This document shows positions 1 through 11,569 of a DNA stretch of 64,000 nt, in pieces. Location: contig NC_088942.1 in assembly GCF_033473495.1 (NCBI RefSeq), positions 2,480,001-2,544,000 on the forward strand, written 5' to 3'. Under the pieces are notes generated by a model, which made no database searches, was not told where the DNA came from, and saw only the letters and a list, made by a program, of their open reading frames with translations. Made by a program: the position numbers and the translations under genes. This DNA is from Cercospora beticola (taxonomy: Eukaryota; Ascomycota; Dothideomycetes; Mycosphaerellales; Mycosphaerellaceae). Every line of letters begins with the position of its first letter. The stretch's first letter is position 1.

Positions 1-365
1 ATGCTGCTGCTCAAGTGTGCCAAAATGCACAGATAAAACTCCTATACCACCCGGCCAGGACCCACGCCCGCAGTTCAGACAGAGCGCCCTCGCTAAAAGT
101 ACTGCAAAGTTATTCCTCCTTGGTGTTTGAACTGGTCTCGTCTTGTTGTTGTGTTTCTTCGATTCTGTCGACTCCAACCTTCGCAGCCCGACCGGGCCAC
201 CCCACTCCCATTACACTATTCCCTACTCTCCCCAAAATTTATGCAAGTAATAAAACAATAACTTCCAAAGACAATGCGCTCTCATCTCGTTTTCCTCATT
301 TCTGTGTACATTTGGTTTCTGTCCTCATCACTGCAGCGCACGATGAGAAAGAGCAAGCACGATCA
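1..365. other. 3' flank of the histidine kinase gene
   Basis: This stretch lies downstream of the minus-strand histidine kinase and runs to the window edge. The plus-strand frame that is open here overlaps the kinase coding region and has no recognisable product. I see no gene in it. Confidence 0.4.
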
Positions 366-3300
366 CTACTGCTTGAGTCGCTTGCTCTTTTCTTTGCTTC
401 GACCCTCCTTCGAAGGGTCTTTACTCTTGTGAGAGTGCTGTCCATGCTTGAGTTTCATGAAAGCATGAGGTTTGCTGGGATCACTCGGATCCATGAACGT
501 CATGAGAACCTGACTGAGTTCCTTGAAATCGACAGGCTTCGTCATATAACTGTTGAAGCCCGCCTCGACGCACTTCTGGTAGACGTCTCCCAGCACATTC
601 GCGGAGAGCGCGATCACGGGCAGGTGCGCATATTGGTTCTGCTTTTCCCATTGACGAATCTCCTTGCAGGTCTGGTATCCATCCTTGTTCGGCATGTGTA
701 GGTCGCAGAGAATGATGGAGTAGTAGTTTGGTGGATTGGCGAACACCTTCTCGGTGCATTGGACTCCATCCATCACGGTGTCAACCTTGATCGAAACCTT
801 TGACAGGAATTTGAGAATGACCATTTGGTTGACTTTGTTGTCTTCGACGAGCAACACACGCTTATCCTTGTTGCCGAGACGGCGGGCAAGCTCTTCAAAC
901 ACTTGCTTCTGGTTGACTGCAACTTGCTGGGCACTGTCCTGGTTACGATCCAAGCTCATTTCGCGTTCCTTCTGCGGATCGAAGATCAATCCGAATCGTG
1001 ATGGCTTCAGAGGCTTGAATACCACTCGTAGCTTGCGATCACTAACAAGCCGATCATAGTCGTGATGCGGAGCTTGTTCCATAATCTTGCGTCGTTGCGC
1101 GAGATCTGTGATCAGCACGATAGAAGTCGTCGGATTGTCAGCTGCGAGCACTTGATCCATCAACGAGACAATTTCGTCGACATCCTGGAGTACCACAACA
1201 ATGTGAGTGAAGATGACAGGATCCGGGCCTACTAGAAGCTTCTGACAGTCCGCAAGGCTCTCACGTGCTGTAATCTGATGCGGTACATTTCCAGGCAGAG
1301 TTTTGTCGATGTGCTGAACTGTCGCCTCCCGGCTGTACTTCAGTGGTGCTATGACCAGGATGGAGAACATGGGTGGAGGGGAGCCACTCGGTGCACGGAG
1401 TAATGCCTTGTTCGTGCCAGCTGCCACTGCGTCGATAGATCTTGAGGGGAGGCTGTCAGCTCGAGTGTGTGTAAGCTCATGTGATGGCAATGCAAGCTTG
1501 ATTGAAGCCCCAGGCACTGGTGGGTCATGCGTGAAAGATGACGCCGATGAGCGCTCTGATCGCAAGCTCTCGGTGCGCGTCACGGACCGTAATGAAGGAT
1601 CGGAACTGGCAGAAGAGACCGAAGGCGACTCTGTGCCTGCATCGGACATTGGCGGATATTGCGGCGGTGTCTGAGTGACTTCGCTTGCAAATTTCGGCGA
1701 CAGCCTGGCATTAGGGACCAGAGGTATTGAGACGGCGGCAGGACCGGGCGACGTTGGCAGGATTGGTACATGGACGGGACTAATGCCTGGAGTTGGGATG
1801 GGCATAGGTGGCTTGTCGTCTTCGGAAGGCAGCGTGGTCCTGATGTAGAACGTGAACGTCGATCCCTTCTCGGGCACACTCTTTGCGCTCATGTCACCTC
1901 CATGCAACTGCGCCAGCTGTTTCGAGATGACCAAACCTGAAATATGCGAGTTAGCGGAAGTTCAAATAGAGGCCACCAGCTGAAACTTACCAAGACCAGT
2001 GCCGCCATGTTGCCGCGTGCTGCTGCCATCAATCTGGCTGAACCGCTTGAACAGCGAGTCCGCATCTTTGTCGGTAAAGCCTTGACCAGTGTCGATAACA
2101 TCGAACTTGATGAGCATCTCTTCTTTCACAAGGCGACTTTCTGCCTGATAAGTGCTGCATCGAATGAAGACCTCGCCCTTCTGGGTGAACTTGATTGCAT
2201 TGCCCACAACGTTGAGCAGAATCTGTCGAATGCGGAAGCGATCGCCTTTGATTTGCGGAGGAACGTCTTCGTCGACGATGTAATTGAGCTCGAGGCCTTT
2301 GTCAATAGCCATCGCGGATGTCAAATCGTTGACTTCCTCAATCAATGCGCGGACGTAGACCCAGTCCATATTGAGCTGAATCATGCCCGCCTCGGCTTTC
2401 GACAAGTCCAGAATGTCGTTGATGAGTCCACGCAACCCCTCAGTACTTGCCCGAATAATATTGACATGTTCCATCTGCTCGGTGGTCAGACTGCTGTCAA
2501 TGAGGAAGTTGACCATGCCAGTAATGCCGTTCAATGGAGTCCGGATCTCGTGTGACATGTTACTCAAGAAACGCGATTTAGCGTCCATCGTGTTCTTCAG
2601 ATCTCGCTCAAGATCTTTGTGGTCGTTGATGTCGGTACATGTGCCATACCAGGTCTCCTCTTCGTCTTCGTGTTGCAATAATGGTTCAGCGACCAGGACG
2701 CGTACGAGGTGCCACCTGAACTCGCCATCTTTACTCTTAAGTCGGACTTCGGTCGAGTAGGACGGGCGTCCATCAGGCTCTTTGGAGACTTTGAGAATAC
2801 CAGAAGTCGCCAGCTGAGACAATTTCCGTTGCGGCAGCTGCTGTATAGGAGAAGGAGATGATGAGTCCGATGTCGAATGGGAAGGTGGCTTCTCTGTCTC
2901 CGATGATCCACTGGTAGAAATCTCAGAAGCACTGACAGACCGTCTCGGATCCATGGGCAAAGTCGTCGGGACGTTGGGCTCTCTGGTTTCCGCGTCGAAG
3001 GATGGCAATTTGCACTTCACCAGATCTTCGGGGTGTACGTGCTCCATGAATCCAACGCCGAGCGCCTGAGCCTCCGTCTGTCCAGAGTACTGCAGCCATT
3101 GCGAGTTGCAGAATGTCACGCCGCGCGTCTTATTCACAGCAAAAACAATCTGCGGACTTGAATTCGCAAGCGCTCGGTACTTCGCCTCTGACGCAGCGGT
3201 CTCTTGTTGGCGTGCCGCGTTGATCTCTGCAATCTGTTGTTCATGAAAGTCCATGAGCGTGCCAATCCAATGCACGACCTTCTGTCTTTTGTCCTTCAGA

Positions 3301-6300
3301 GGTGCTGCGCGGACATAAAACCATCGGTAACTGCCATCGAATCTTTTTAGTCGCACCTTCTGTTGCAGCTGTTGATTAGTTCTCAGTGATCGCTGCCAAG
3401 CAGGAATAAACTCGTGATGATCTTGCGGATGAATTGCTGCCCATGGATCCTTGAGCACTGTTGCAGGGTCTTGTCCGCGGTAGATGAGAAATTTCGAGTT
3501 CACCCAGCTGAGATTGCCAGTCTCTGGCTGAGCCGTGAATATTTGCACAGGAACAGAGTCGATGATGGTTCGCAGTAGTCGTTCTGAAGGGGGAGGCATG
3601 TCCTCTGAGTACGAGCCTTTGCGTCCATGTCCGGCACCGCGAACTTCGCCGGACGTGGAAGCCGGCAGCCCGCCAAAGGTGGTCTCGAAATCTGCTCCAT
3701 AGGAGTGTAACAGTGAATGCGCCTTGTTTTGCTGAGCTGCGCCTGCAAATTGAGCGCCCTGGCTCACTATCTGGGGTGAGGCTGATTCTGAGGGGCGAGT
3801 CGGATTTGCTTCGCTCGTTGGTGGCAGAAGCGGCGACTTTCCAAGCTTACCGGTACTTGCTGCTCTAGCCTTGCGCTCTCCTCGAGACAAGGGCGCATCT
3901 TCTTGTGAGTCGGAGCTTTTGGACCCCGATTTTCCAGGTGTAGTCACGGTATTGCTGGCATTGCTTCCGCTACGCTGTCCCGAGCGTTTCTTGGCGTCGA
4001 AGTAATTGTCGACCATCTCAGAGCCCGTGAATGCCGGGGTGCCTCCTCGAGAGCGAGACGCAGTCCAGCCATGGGTGGCAGGATCCCAACCTGGCGTACC
4101 CACGAGAGACCCAGATGGGCTAATACGCGACCTGCCTGAATAGTCGGAAGGACTGGTAATGCTGCCACTCATGGAGCCCGGTACTTCTTCTAGCTCGGCA
4201 TTCACGATATCTTCCAGCGACGCCGGCTCTATCGTCATGGGAGCGATATTCGCACGCCCACCACTTGTCGTACGTCGATGCCGAATATGAACAGCCTGCA
4301 TATGCGTTGACGAAAACTGCTGGGCATTCTGGAAAGATGTCGCAAGATGAGGTCCGAGTAGTCTGAGAGCATGCACAAGGTTTGCAGGATAAGGCACGGT
4401 GGCAGTCAGTAGAGACAGAATAGCAATTGGTGCTTTGCGGTCAAGATCTGCAGTCTGGGTTCGTTGGGAGGACGGCCGCGAGTCCTGGTTACTCGGCGTC
4501 ATGCGTAGCGCTTGCATCGATTGGGACAAAGTGGGATGTATCAGCGGAATGTGTATGATTGTGCTGGCGTGGTCGATACCAATGGCCTCGACTTGATCGT
4601 ACTGCGAGTAGTCTTTGGGACTGACAGCAGGGTTGAATGACTCGTCAAGCAACTGATCATCTGACGCAAAGAAGGGATTTATCTCCTCGTCTGCTTGAAT
4701 GGCAGGTGATGGAGCTGGAGATTGTGTCCATGGAGAAGGTGGATGTTGCTCGTACTCGTGGTATCCCCAATCTGGCTGCGACGTTGGACGACCAGAATTA
4801 GCCAGCGCCGCAGATGAGGATGCTGCTGGAGCGGAGCGAGAGAGTGTAGGACGGCTGTCGTCGTTCGAGTAGTCCCTAGTTATGGTCACAATGCTCCCAC
4901 GCTCAATGACACGACAAACGCCGAATGGTTCGATCAGCGGCTTGGATTCCCGATCGAGAGGGCGGAGTGATGAAAAGATCTCGGCATAAGGTCCAGCATC
5001 GGTAGGGTCAGCAAGGCTGCTGAAGTTGGGGTCATTGAGTGAATCTTGTCGTACGCTATGCACTGAAGGAAAGCGCTTTGGTGGGATGTCACTGAAGCTG
5101 GTGGGCGGCGTTGTGCCGGCGGTATGTGTGACCACCCGCTGTGGTCCCTGAGGTCTGGCGCGTGTCGGAGGATCATTCAAAGCCCCAAGCACGTCTCGCA
5201 CTTCACGTCCGTGCCCAGCATAAGAATGTCGAGCTTCGAGACGAGGTCGCAGTCTTTCCGGATGCAATTTCTGCGGGCGCACATCACTGACAGTCTCGTT
5301 GCTAGGCTCGCGGACTTTGATATCAGGTCTCGATAAGCCAAGACCCTGCGGCTGCTTGAAAGCGCTCGGAGGCACGAAGTCTTCGCGGCCATTCATGCTA
5401 AATGTGGCCTTCTGGCCCCAGGGTACATTCTCAATGTCGTTAGGGTCAAGTGGCTGCATGAGAGACGCCCGTTCCGCCTTGAAATGGTCATGGAGAATGT
5501 TGGTCACTGTTGCCCACCACTGCTCGATTCCGGGTTCGGTATTTAGATGGAGCACGAGATCATACAGATTTGGCGTGGGATAGCGCGGGTCTTCGTTCCC
5601 ACCAAGCTGCATACCAGGGGGGAGAAAGGCGCTGTTCGCTGCGGGTGTATTTCCGCCAGAGAGCACACTGAAACTAGACCTTGCGCCCGGGGTCTCACCT
5701 TCGCCCTGCCGTTGATTCGTGACTGTTGGCGATAGTGCAGTGAAGGGCTGATGAAAGGTTTGCGACCATGATCGAGGCGTGCCAGGTACGTAGGGGAATG
5801 GATACGAGGGTGTCCGCAACGGGATGGTTCCAGAAGGAGTCGGTGGAACACTGCCTCTGAGCGTGCGTGCCGATTCCGTCGATTCGGTGGAGGCGGTGGG
5901 CGGAGGCTCGTTCGATGCGAGCACACTGTTAATCGATCCAGTCGTCGAGTCGCTGTTTGTCTCTTCCTTGATCGGCGACACGCGCTTGATTGTCGAAGAC
6001 GTGCTTGAAGCGCCATAGCTGTGGCGCGGCCGGACCTGGGCGCGTTTGAGAGCATCCTTCAACTCTGCGAGGTTTCCCTGCGCTCGTGGTGATACGCCCG
6101 CTCGTGACTTGCCCTTGACGTCTGCTTGCGCGGAGCTGGAGGCGGACTCCAGGGGAGCAGCATCGCGGGCAGTACTTTCATCGTTGAAGGAGCTGTCGGT
6201 TGACTCCGTCTCACTCTGCTTCTCATCGTCGGCATCTTGTCCCAACTCCGCTAACCGACCTGGAGGCGATCGTACGAGCTGAGGGCGCGCAGCAGAGGAC

Positions 6301-6407
6301 CATTGCTGAGGGTCAGGGCGTGTAGGAGGCTCGGTGGGAGTGGGCTCGCCGTCGTCGTGGTTGGAGTCGTCCTGGTGGGTCTCCTGGGACGGCAAGGACG
6401 AGTTCAT
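366..6407 (-). CDS. Hybrid sensor histidine kinase with GAF-like and PAS domains and a receiver
   Basis: Two exons, 6407..1991 and 1936..366, give about 1995 residues. The 54-base intron starts GTAAGT and ends TTTCAG and falls inside the ATP-binding G2 box, where splicing restores GTGLGLVISK. Order: a long disordered Ser/Pro/Thr-rich N-terminus, a GAF-like segment from about residue 277, PAS domains near 944 and 1074, a HisKA dimerisation helix with phospho-acceptor His about 1286 (SHEIRTPLNG), an HATPase domain, a low-complexity linker, and a C-terminal receiver with phospho-acceptor Asp about 1884 (LCDLHMPNKDG). By family it autophosphorylates on His and relays to its own receiver, then probably through an HPt protein to SSK1/SKN7-type regulators. 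There is no HAMP array and no Ser/Thr-kinase domain, so it is neither a Nik1/OS-1 nor a Mak1 type; the exact fungal group is not assigned. No membrane helix is seen, so it is probably cytosolic. Confidence 0.93.
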
Positions 6408-7645
6408 CGCTCTGGCACTCTGCCCGTCGTACGCGCCTCGTCTGCATGCAGCGCACGTGAGGGTCGCGGCGCACGAGGGGGAGGGGGGAGGGTGGTGGAG
6501 GTGGAGAGCCTCATCGAACGCGTGCAGATGGTGTGCATGAAGTTGGGATAGTGCACGTCTCGCGGCGCAAAAACGTGAGAGAGCAGCGGGTGCGTGGTGG
6601 TGGATTGACGTCAGGCGCTCGAGGGAGACCCTTGCCTGTTTGGTGAGCCCTGGTTGCGCGCTGTGCGTCTTGCGTTAGCGGCCTGCCCTTTCGTGCTTCC
6701 GCGTTGCTGCTGCTGCCTCCTCTCCCACTGCTGCTGTAGCGATATCGTGCAGCAATACTCGCTCGTGGAGCGCCTCCTGTCCGCCCACGCCACCCCTTGC
6801 TGCTCGTCCCCTCTCGCCTCGCTGTCGTCTAAACGAAGCAGAGGCGTCGACAGCTATACCGCAACAGGACGCACGCACGCACGCACCCGGCTGCCGGCCA
6901 CTTTCCCGATTGGCGCTGCCCGAGCGATATCGTCATTCAGCCTCTGGCCCTCAGCGCAAACGACATCATCACTCTCATCATCATCACAAGACCTGGTCCG
7001 CTGCCCGCGTGTCGACAATTATTCGTCGCCTCAGCTATTTCCAGCGTGTCGAGGCGGTATGGCGGATCGCTCGATCCCAAATGAGCTGCGCACGTTCGAC
7101 ACAGCACCTCCCAGGCCCTGTGCCTGACTACTGTCTGTCTGCCCACGAGCCGCACCGGCAGTGCGCAACCAGCTCCCAGAGATCGGCACGAAACTCTCGG
7201 CAGAGAATCGGAAGTGCACTACGGCGCCGCTCTAGCCGATTCGGGCTGGAATTGCTATCCAACGTCCGCTGTTCTCACCGCGAAACGAAACGTCGACGGG
7301 GCCGTCGCCTGACAATTGGAAATTTCCAGCGGCCAAATGTGCAAAAGTTGCCGCTTCGTGTTCCTGCTTGCATCCATGTCTATATTGCATGGCTGAGGCT
7401 GAATTGCTGCTGGGGCTTGACCGGCATGCTCCGACACCCCGGTTCAGTGACGCCTGCTTCTCCACAAATCGCCAGGTGACAAGCACTCCATTCCCTGTGT
7501 GGCTGTCTATGGATCTCGGAGGCCTCTCTCAGAATCGTCGGAACTGCCTCCAGTCATAATTCACTCGGGCATACTTTGATCAAGCACAACAGAAACATGG
7601 CGTTGAGACCAACTATTCACTACTCACAGCAAGACGCCCGTGTCG

Positions 7646-7790
7646 TAACCGTGGCTACCTTTGAATGCAACGACCTCTGAGTGCAAGCGCCTAACGAGAT
7701 TGGCTCTCGATCCATGAAAAGCTTTGCTGATTGGCTTAGCGACCTGCGGTTGCACTCAGAGGTCGTTGCATTCAGAGGTGTCCACGGTTA
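7646..7790. repeat. 145-base inverted-repeat element with TA at both ends (MITE-like)
   Basis: The left arm 7646-7690 and the reverse complement of the right arm 7746-7790 match at 41 of 45 positions, including an unbroken 25-base core. A 55-base spacer separates them. Both outer ends read TAACCGTGG, so the structure can be seen as a 141-base element flanked by TA, the target duplication of Tc1/mariner-type elements. It has no coding capacity. A transcribed hairpin is the main alternative. I saw no second copy in this window. Confidence 0.6.
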
Positions 7791-7923
7791 TCCTTCCGCT
7801 AAGAAACAAACGATATGTGGATCACTGAACATCACCATCACTCCCATGCAGCTCTGAACTTTCCGTGCAGTTTGTAGCACGTGCAACCATTCCCGACCGC
7901 TCTGCCCGAGCATCACAACCACC

Positions 7924-8151
7924 ATGAAGTCAATGTGCAACAGAGCACTATATCAACACCTAATCTGGGAAGAAAAATCCCAGCGTGGAAATTCCAACCC
8001 GGCTCCAAGCACCCCAAGCAACTCCGTCAGCACTAGTACATCCGATGTCTATCCCAGCAACGTTCTAGCGGACTTCGCTCCTGCGCCGCTGCCAATCGTC
8101 GCAACTGGTTTTCAGAATGATTCAGATAAGCTGGTCATGATGATGTTCTAG
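7924..8151 (+). CDS. Possible small protein of 75 residues, unrecognised
   Basis: A 75-residue frame starts at an ATG in a good fungal initiation context (ACCACCATG). The middle is rich in Ser, Pro and Asn, and there is no signal peptide, cysteine pattern or family motif that I recognise. It lies isolated between the kinase leader and the Cys/His-repeat gene. Chance is a serious alternative; transcript data would decide. Confidence 0.18.
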   Translation: MKSMCNRALYQHLIWEEKSQRGNSNPAPSTPSNSVSTSTSDVYPSNVLADFAPAPLPIVATGFQNDSDKLVMMMF

Positions 8152-8642
8152 ACTTCGGATCTCGATCACGGTAGACGGCATTTCCGGGAGTCTGTTGTGG
8201 TGTGAGCGAAACAGTTGTTTGATTAGTAAGTGGACGAGTGCAAAAAGTGCTGTGGTATGGCGCTGAAATGTGCAACTGAGGATAGAGAATGTAGGCAATG
8301 GAGTGGAGATGATGGATTGGCTATATAGAGCAATGACTTTTATCTATACCCCAAATTTCTCCCGTATCTCAATCTGACGATTGGTTTAGCTGCGTATTGC
8401 CCAAAGATCAGTCCTGACAACATCTCACTTCGACACCAACGTGAAAGATTCAGGTCACTCGAGCTTCAACGTAAACCACGCGCCATGAGACCGGCTCATT
8501 CACGCAGATATTGTTTCTCGGAATATGTGAGCCATACCGGCCTATCAACTTCAGTGCCTTTCGTTGGCACTGAACGAGACTCTCCGAGAGCGTCCAGTGC
8601 TGGACTGTCCTCGCGAGGGGTTTCTGACCTCACGATCTATAT

Positions 8643-9638
8643 TCATATCAGTAATTGTTTGCCTAATTCGTCGCATGCTGATAACTGACGCTCGCGGCAG
8701 AGCATATCCCAACTCTCCTTGAGCGCACGAGGATCGATGTCTCGAGGCTCATCACAGTTCGCCACCAGGCAACGATGCTCATTGCAGTACTTCCTGTTGT
8801 GGTTGTCATCGACGCATGGAATGTTTGAGTACATCTGCGAGATTTGACAAGTGTGAATTTTACAGTATTCAGTGGCGACCAAGGACTCTGCGTCTCTTAG
8901 CATGGGGCAGCATAGGCGTGGGCTTGTGTCCAAGAATCCACGACATTCGTGTCGGCGGCAGTAAGGTGCGGCGTGAGGCGTAGGACGAGGACACCCTTCC
9001 TTGTGGCAGGTATGTTCGCTGCAGAACTTTGAGCCTGGTCGTCGTTTGCTGATGCAGTGTTCTACTGCACATTTTATACGGGTGACGCAGTATGGCAGGT
9101 CTATCAGTGATGAAACTCTGAGGAGACGGCATCCGGGTTCGATGCAACACTTCTGCGTGTAGTGCTCGATGCATAATAGACGTTGCGTGCCGCCTTCGGT
9201 GATGCTGTAGATTGCTTCGTCGCTGCAGTTCTGAGCGTTGCAGCTGTGCATGGCGCAGAATGGAGTCAGGCGATCATTCTCGCGAGTGAGGTACGAACCA
9301 TATCTGTTGCAGCCGTTTGTCTTGCACGGGATGTGGTCGATGCAGCGTGGTTCAATTCCAAAGTTCGCGACAGCCAATTGACAGCAATTCTCCGTTGTGC
9401 ACGTCTCGACGTGGGCATCGCAGACCACGGTTCGCGGACCTTCTGTCGACTCGCAGCCCCGAATCTGGCATGGAGCATGTTCGAAACAAAAGTGCTCGCC
9501 GCTTTCTTCGATCTGTCCTTGTCGGTAACACGACACGCATCTCGTGTAATGCGTTCTGCAGAGAAAGCTGGATCCCGTGGCGTTCCTTTGACAGCTCGAG
9601 TGCCTGCACTGCAGATTGTCAACGATGACAGGAGGCAT
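8643..9638 (-). CDS. Tandem Cys/His-repeat (zinc-knuckle-like) protein
   Basis: A single exon of 331 residues. The whole protein is built from about twelve consecutive units of the form C-x4-C-x(8-18)-C-x2-H, for example CRHSSC...CRTH, CQIRGC...CDAH, CNAQNC...CIEH and CHKEGC...CRRH. One or two units are degenerate (one ends CVTR instead of CxxH). The regular spacing suggests each unit binds one metal ion, presumably zinc. There is no signal peptide or membrane segment, so it is presumably intracellular. I do not recognise a named family; protein-protein or nucleic-acid binding through zinc modules is an inference. The start was chosen as the first ATG in frame, only 14 residues before the first unit. 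Confidence 0.75.
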   Translation of the reverse strand: MPPVIVDNLQCRHSSCQRNATGSSFLCRTHYTRCVSCYRQGQIEESGEHFCFEHAPCQIRGCESTEGPRTVVCDAHVETCTTENCCQLAVANFGIEPRCIDHIPCKTNGCNRYGSYLTRENDRLTPFCAMHSCNAQNCSDEAIYSITEGGTQRLLCIEHYTQKCCIEPGCRLLRVSSLIDLPYCVTRIKCAVEHCISKRRPGSKFCSEHTCHKEGCPRPTPHAAPYCRRHECRGFLDTSPRLCCPMLRDAESLVATEYCKIHTCQISQMYSNIPCVDDNHNRKYCNEHRCLVANCDEPRDIDPRALKESWDMLCRERQLSACDELGKQLLI

Positions 9639-11569
9639 GTTGTTGGGCTTGTGGGCTTTTGGAAGGGTGGTCCTACAGGGCTTCGAGAATGTAATGTGTA
9701 GTTAGCTGGGCAGTTTGTGGATGTCTGAGTTCAACAAGTTGGCGAGTCTGTGAGTGTAGTCTCAGATGATGCATCTGCAGGAATCTCGCATCTTTTATGC
9801 TAAGCTTGAGGCGACCCCAGGCTACAAGCAGGTACAGAGCGCGCGCAGCCGGTCCGAGCGCAACAAACTGATGCGGATGGCAAAAAGGCGCAGAGATGGA
9901 GGCTTGGTACGAGCTGGACGCCCATCCGACAGCTCGGTTCCCTCAAGCTCGGCTGTGCATGTCCATAGAGACGTGCTACTCCCTCGCGCCACAACGCGGT
10001 CCCTCTCCGCCCTTTGAGAGTGGGCATGTGCCGAAGCTGCAACGCGAGCCGCAGCACGTTGTCCACTGCACAGGTTGTCAAGTGCCGTCAGTGTTGTCGC
10101 TGCTGTGTTGCGAAGGTTCGCGGCTATGCCCACAAGGATCGGTGTGCCCAAATTTCTGCAGGTTACGGCGGTCATGTCCAGGATGCCGGGACCAGGTGAA
10201 AGTGGTGTGCGCAATGCTGCATCATAACCAGGACATGGTCAGTTAATAAAGACGCAGTGACCAGCCTCTCGTCACAGAGGCTACGCTAGCAGACAAAACG
10301 CAGAGTCATACACCCATGCTCGGACGCATTTGCCGCGACTGGACTGATCGAGTGCAGCGCGTTCGTAGCCTTGACATGCCGCATGCTGTAAAACGGAAGC
10401 GGCACCTTCCTTGACCCAACCAGTGCAGTTGGGTCTGTGACTAGAAATGTAAGCGCAAAGCATGCAACGCCGTGACATACATGAATGTGCAAGCTGAAGG
10501 TGGCGGGCACGAAAGGCCACCGTCAATAGACACAGATGAAGAAGTACAACATTAGTATCGACAGCCGGCTTGATACGCAGGAACAAGAGATGACAACCGG
10601 CCTGAGGATCCTTCAACGGCATGCCGATCGTCTGCTGCCGCCGAAGGTGAGACCGAACACAGGAATTTCTTGGTAGTAACCCGGAGTGACAGGAGCTTAT
10701 CATCGCACGGTCTAGGCCTTCGCTCATTGTCGTGAAGGCACGCACGTCCTGAGAACCAGATGCCCCCACAACGGGTAAGCCAGGGAGATCACTGACATAG
10801 TTGCACAGATCCAATTAAGGCGGCAGCACTCACATAAACATCGTCGGAGGAAGTCTTAATCCCATTTTCAACCAAGAGGATCGAAGATGAGTGGCCTACG
10901 ACGGCGAGACAAGGCTTCCAGGTCGTGCTATGTTTCGCGCGAAGCTCAGCACAGCAGGTGACGAAGATGCCCACACCAAGACGGCAACAAAGCCACGGTG
11001 CTCGGAGTGTCGTCCAGGGGTAAAGACGTAGTTCGTGCGAGCTGTATAGCGCAATACGCTGCTGCTGAGATCCTGGCTAAGTACATGCGCGTTGTCGTAC
11101 ATGCGCCCACCGTGCGACCCTACTCGCTCCTCAGCCACAAGTGCAAGTGTCGGGAGTAATGCAGGGCTGTGGACTTGCATTGTATGGAGTTGTCACCCGA
11201 TTGCTACAACGAGGAGGGCTCGCTCCTGCCCGAAAGCAAAACAGGAATCCGCGAGGACCTGAGTGCTCTTCAATTGCTCGAACCTCTGCCATGTGTAGCG
11301 GACCCAAGACTGTTCGAGGCGCGAAAAGATGTCACAAAATGTGAATTGCCCCCGAATTTCCTGTTCGCCATCCGCAAGTTTGGGAGGTGAAGTTGGGAGC
11401 ACAAGTGACGTCCAAGGCTTGGCGCTGGCGGCTTTCGCGACTCGCAACGACTCGACACTTCTCTCCACCTTCGACTGCGCTCACAGACAACCACCCACCC
11501 CAAATCCCACGACCCCTCCCGGCAGTCTCACGGTAAGCATCGCTTTATCTCATTCACAGCGGTCTGAAC
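9639..11569. other. 1.9 kb intergenic region, no confident gene
   Basis: Several frames of 70-180 codons overlap in this stretch, the longest on the minus strand at 10281-10814. None shows a domain, and joining them across plausible splice sites gave no coherent protein. The last about 100 bases before 11570 are pyrimidine-rich and are the likely promoter and leader of the RNA-binding protein gene. Confidence 0.4.

Larger units (their letters stand above)
6408..8642. other. 2.2 kb intergenic region upstream of the histidine kinase
   Basis: This is the long leader and promoter side of the kinase. It is C/T-rich near the start codon and has a short ACGC tetranucleotide run near 6871-6888. It contains the inverted-repeat element at 7646-7790 and one weak small frame at 7924-8151, listed separately. 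Other open frames here look random. Confidence 0.4.

Noticed and set aside
5543..6055. Long frames antisense or out of phase inside the histidine kinase gene
   Set aside because: They are shadows of a GC-rich, low-complexity coding region and show no domain.
6871..6888. ACGC tetranucleotide run
   Set aside because: Too short to be more than a minor microsatellite.
10281..11180. Minus-strand gene composed of several frames in the 10-11 kb gap
   Set aside because: Frames overlap in all phases and no splice combination gave a coherent or recognisable protein.
11533..11559. Possible leader intron just before the RRM gene (GTAAGC to TTCACAG)
   Set aside because: It would be only 27 bases, shorter than any intron supported in this window.
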